Source: an uncultured Erysipelotrichaceae bacterium
GTDB lineage: Bacteria; Bacillota_I; Bacilli_A; RF39; UBA660
Assembly: GCA_902783915.1 (NCBI GenBank)
Contig: CACZSX010000057.1
Coordinates: 1-5,252 of the forward strand
Direction of reading: 5' to 3'
Length of the DNA: 5,252 nt
This document shows, in pieces, positions 4,631 through 5,252 of the stretch (its first letter is position 1; every line of letters starts with the position of its first letter). Both the position numbers and the translations under genes were made by a program. Under the pieces are notes generated by a model. That model searched no databases. It worked only from the letters and a program-made list of their open reading frames with translations, and was not told where the DNA came from.

Positions 4631-5233
4631 CTATTTTTGTGAAAATAATAATTTTTTATTTTTATAATAATATTCAATACCTGAATATATAGATAAAACA
4701 GTTGCTAATATAATTAATACATTTGCTATATCTATATTCCATATTTCAAATGGTAGATTATAGAAAAACGCTAACGTTAATCCCACCATCATACATGCTG
4801 TTTTAATTTTACCTGCTTTACCAGCTGCAATTACAATTCCTTTATTTGAAGCCATCATTCTAATTGAATCTACTATTGTATCTCTAAATATAATCACTAC
4901 TGGAATAATAGGACTTATTACACCATTTACAGCAAATATTATTAATACACTATTTACTAATACTTTATCTGCTATAGCATCTATAAACTTACCAAAATCT
5001 GTTACCAAATTATTTTTTCTTGCTATATATCCATCTAAGAAGTCTGTAAATGATGCAAGTACAAATAATATTCCACCAAATATATATCTACTATCAATTT
5101 CTATAACTTCGCCTATATTTATTACCCACATTGGAAATTCAAAATTAATCTGGTGAAATGGGAACAGAAACATAATTATAATTAATATTGTAAATATTAT
5201 CCTCGTTATAGTTAATTTATTAGGTAAATTCAT
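4631..5233 (-). CDS. pgsA: CDP-diacylglycerol-glycerol-3-phosphate 3-phosphatidyltransferase
   Basis: This 200-residue integral membrane enzyme joins CDP-diacylglycerol and glycerol-3-phosphate to give phosphatidylglycerophosphate, the committed step to phosphatidylglycerol. It carries the complete CDP-alcohol phosphotransferase signature: Asp64-x2-Asp67-Gly68-x2-Ala71-Arg72-x8-Gly81-x3-Asp85-x3-Asp89, the metal-binding and catalytic residues. The N-terminus MNLPNKLTITRI is typical of PgsA. Hydrophobic segments at about 9-26, 50-62, 91-116, 143-160 and 167-185 fit a multi-pass membrane protein. The ATG has AAGGAGG four bases upstream. The stop is TAG. The promoter lies beyond the window edge or in the last few bases and cannot be seen. 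Placement just upstream of recA is common in Bacilli, where cinA often lies between them. Confidence 0.96.
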   Translation of the reverse strand: MNLPNKLTITRIIFTILIIIMFLFPFHQINFEFPMWVINIGEVIEIDSRYIFGGILFVLASFTDFLDGYIARKNNLVTDFGKFIDAIADKVLVNSVLIIFAVNGVISPIIPVVIIFRDTIVDSIRMMASNKGIVIAAGKAGKIKTACMMVGLTLAFFYNLPFEIWNIDIANVLIILATVLSIYSGIEYYYKNKKLLFSQK

Positions 5234-5252
5234 ACTTCCTCCTTACATTAAC

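Noticed and set aside
138..5233. Mollicute-type genetic code (UGA as Trp)
   Set aside because: Trp codons that I checked are TGG, all genes are full length with the standard code, and conserved C-termini end at TAA or TAG. Because no UGA stop occurs either, the window alone is not absolute proof.

Overview
The window is AT-rich (GC well under 30% by eye) and carries ordinary housekeeping genes of a low-GC Bacillota, most likely class Bacilli, possibly one of the uncultured reduced-genome gut lineages. The evidence is the pgsA-recA-rny gene order, a Bacillus-type LexA (DinR) box at recA, strong AGGAGG ribosome binding sites, sigma-A-like promoters, and short hairpin plus T-tract terminators. 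Every Trp codon I checked is TGG and the six stop codons are four TAA and two TAG, so the standard code fits better than the mollicute UGA=Trp code. Species cannot be named.

Layout from left to right. A tRNA-Val(UAC) with encoded CCA lies on the minus strand (7-83) and has its own promoter. Next comes a small S1-domain protein of the YugI/CvfD/GSP13 family (138-494, minus). Back-to-back promoters in a ~100-bp gap separate it from a NifU C-terminal-type iron-sulfur scaffold (596-832, plus). That gene converges on, and overlaps by 14 bp, a 304-codon gene (819-1733, minus). This gene looks like a distant, catalytically degenerate YutH/CotS-type kinase-fold protein. Then, all on the minus strand, come rny (RNase Y, 1788-3341), recA (3435-4466) and pgsA (4631-5233).

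The four rightmost genes share a strand but do not look like one operon. pgsA, recA and rny are each followed by a hairpin plus T tract, and recA, rny and the YutH-like gene each have a candidate promoter. recA also has a near-consensus LexA box just upstream of its -35, so it should be SOS-inducible. Functionally the set covers translation (tRNA, S1 protein), Fe-S cluster assembly, mRNA decay, recombination/SOS and phosphatidylglycerol synthesis.

I found no mobile element, CRISPR array, toxin-antitoxin pair or defence system, and no gene-free stretch over 300 bases. The observations most worth checking are a C in place of the near-universal U55 in the tRNA T-loop; an exact 13-bp AT motif repeated just upstream of three -10 boxes; very short predicted leaders on three genes; terminators whose loops contain the stop codon at recA and rny; and a nifU terminator inside the opposing gene. 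None of these amounts to a clear new system.
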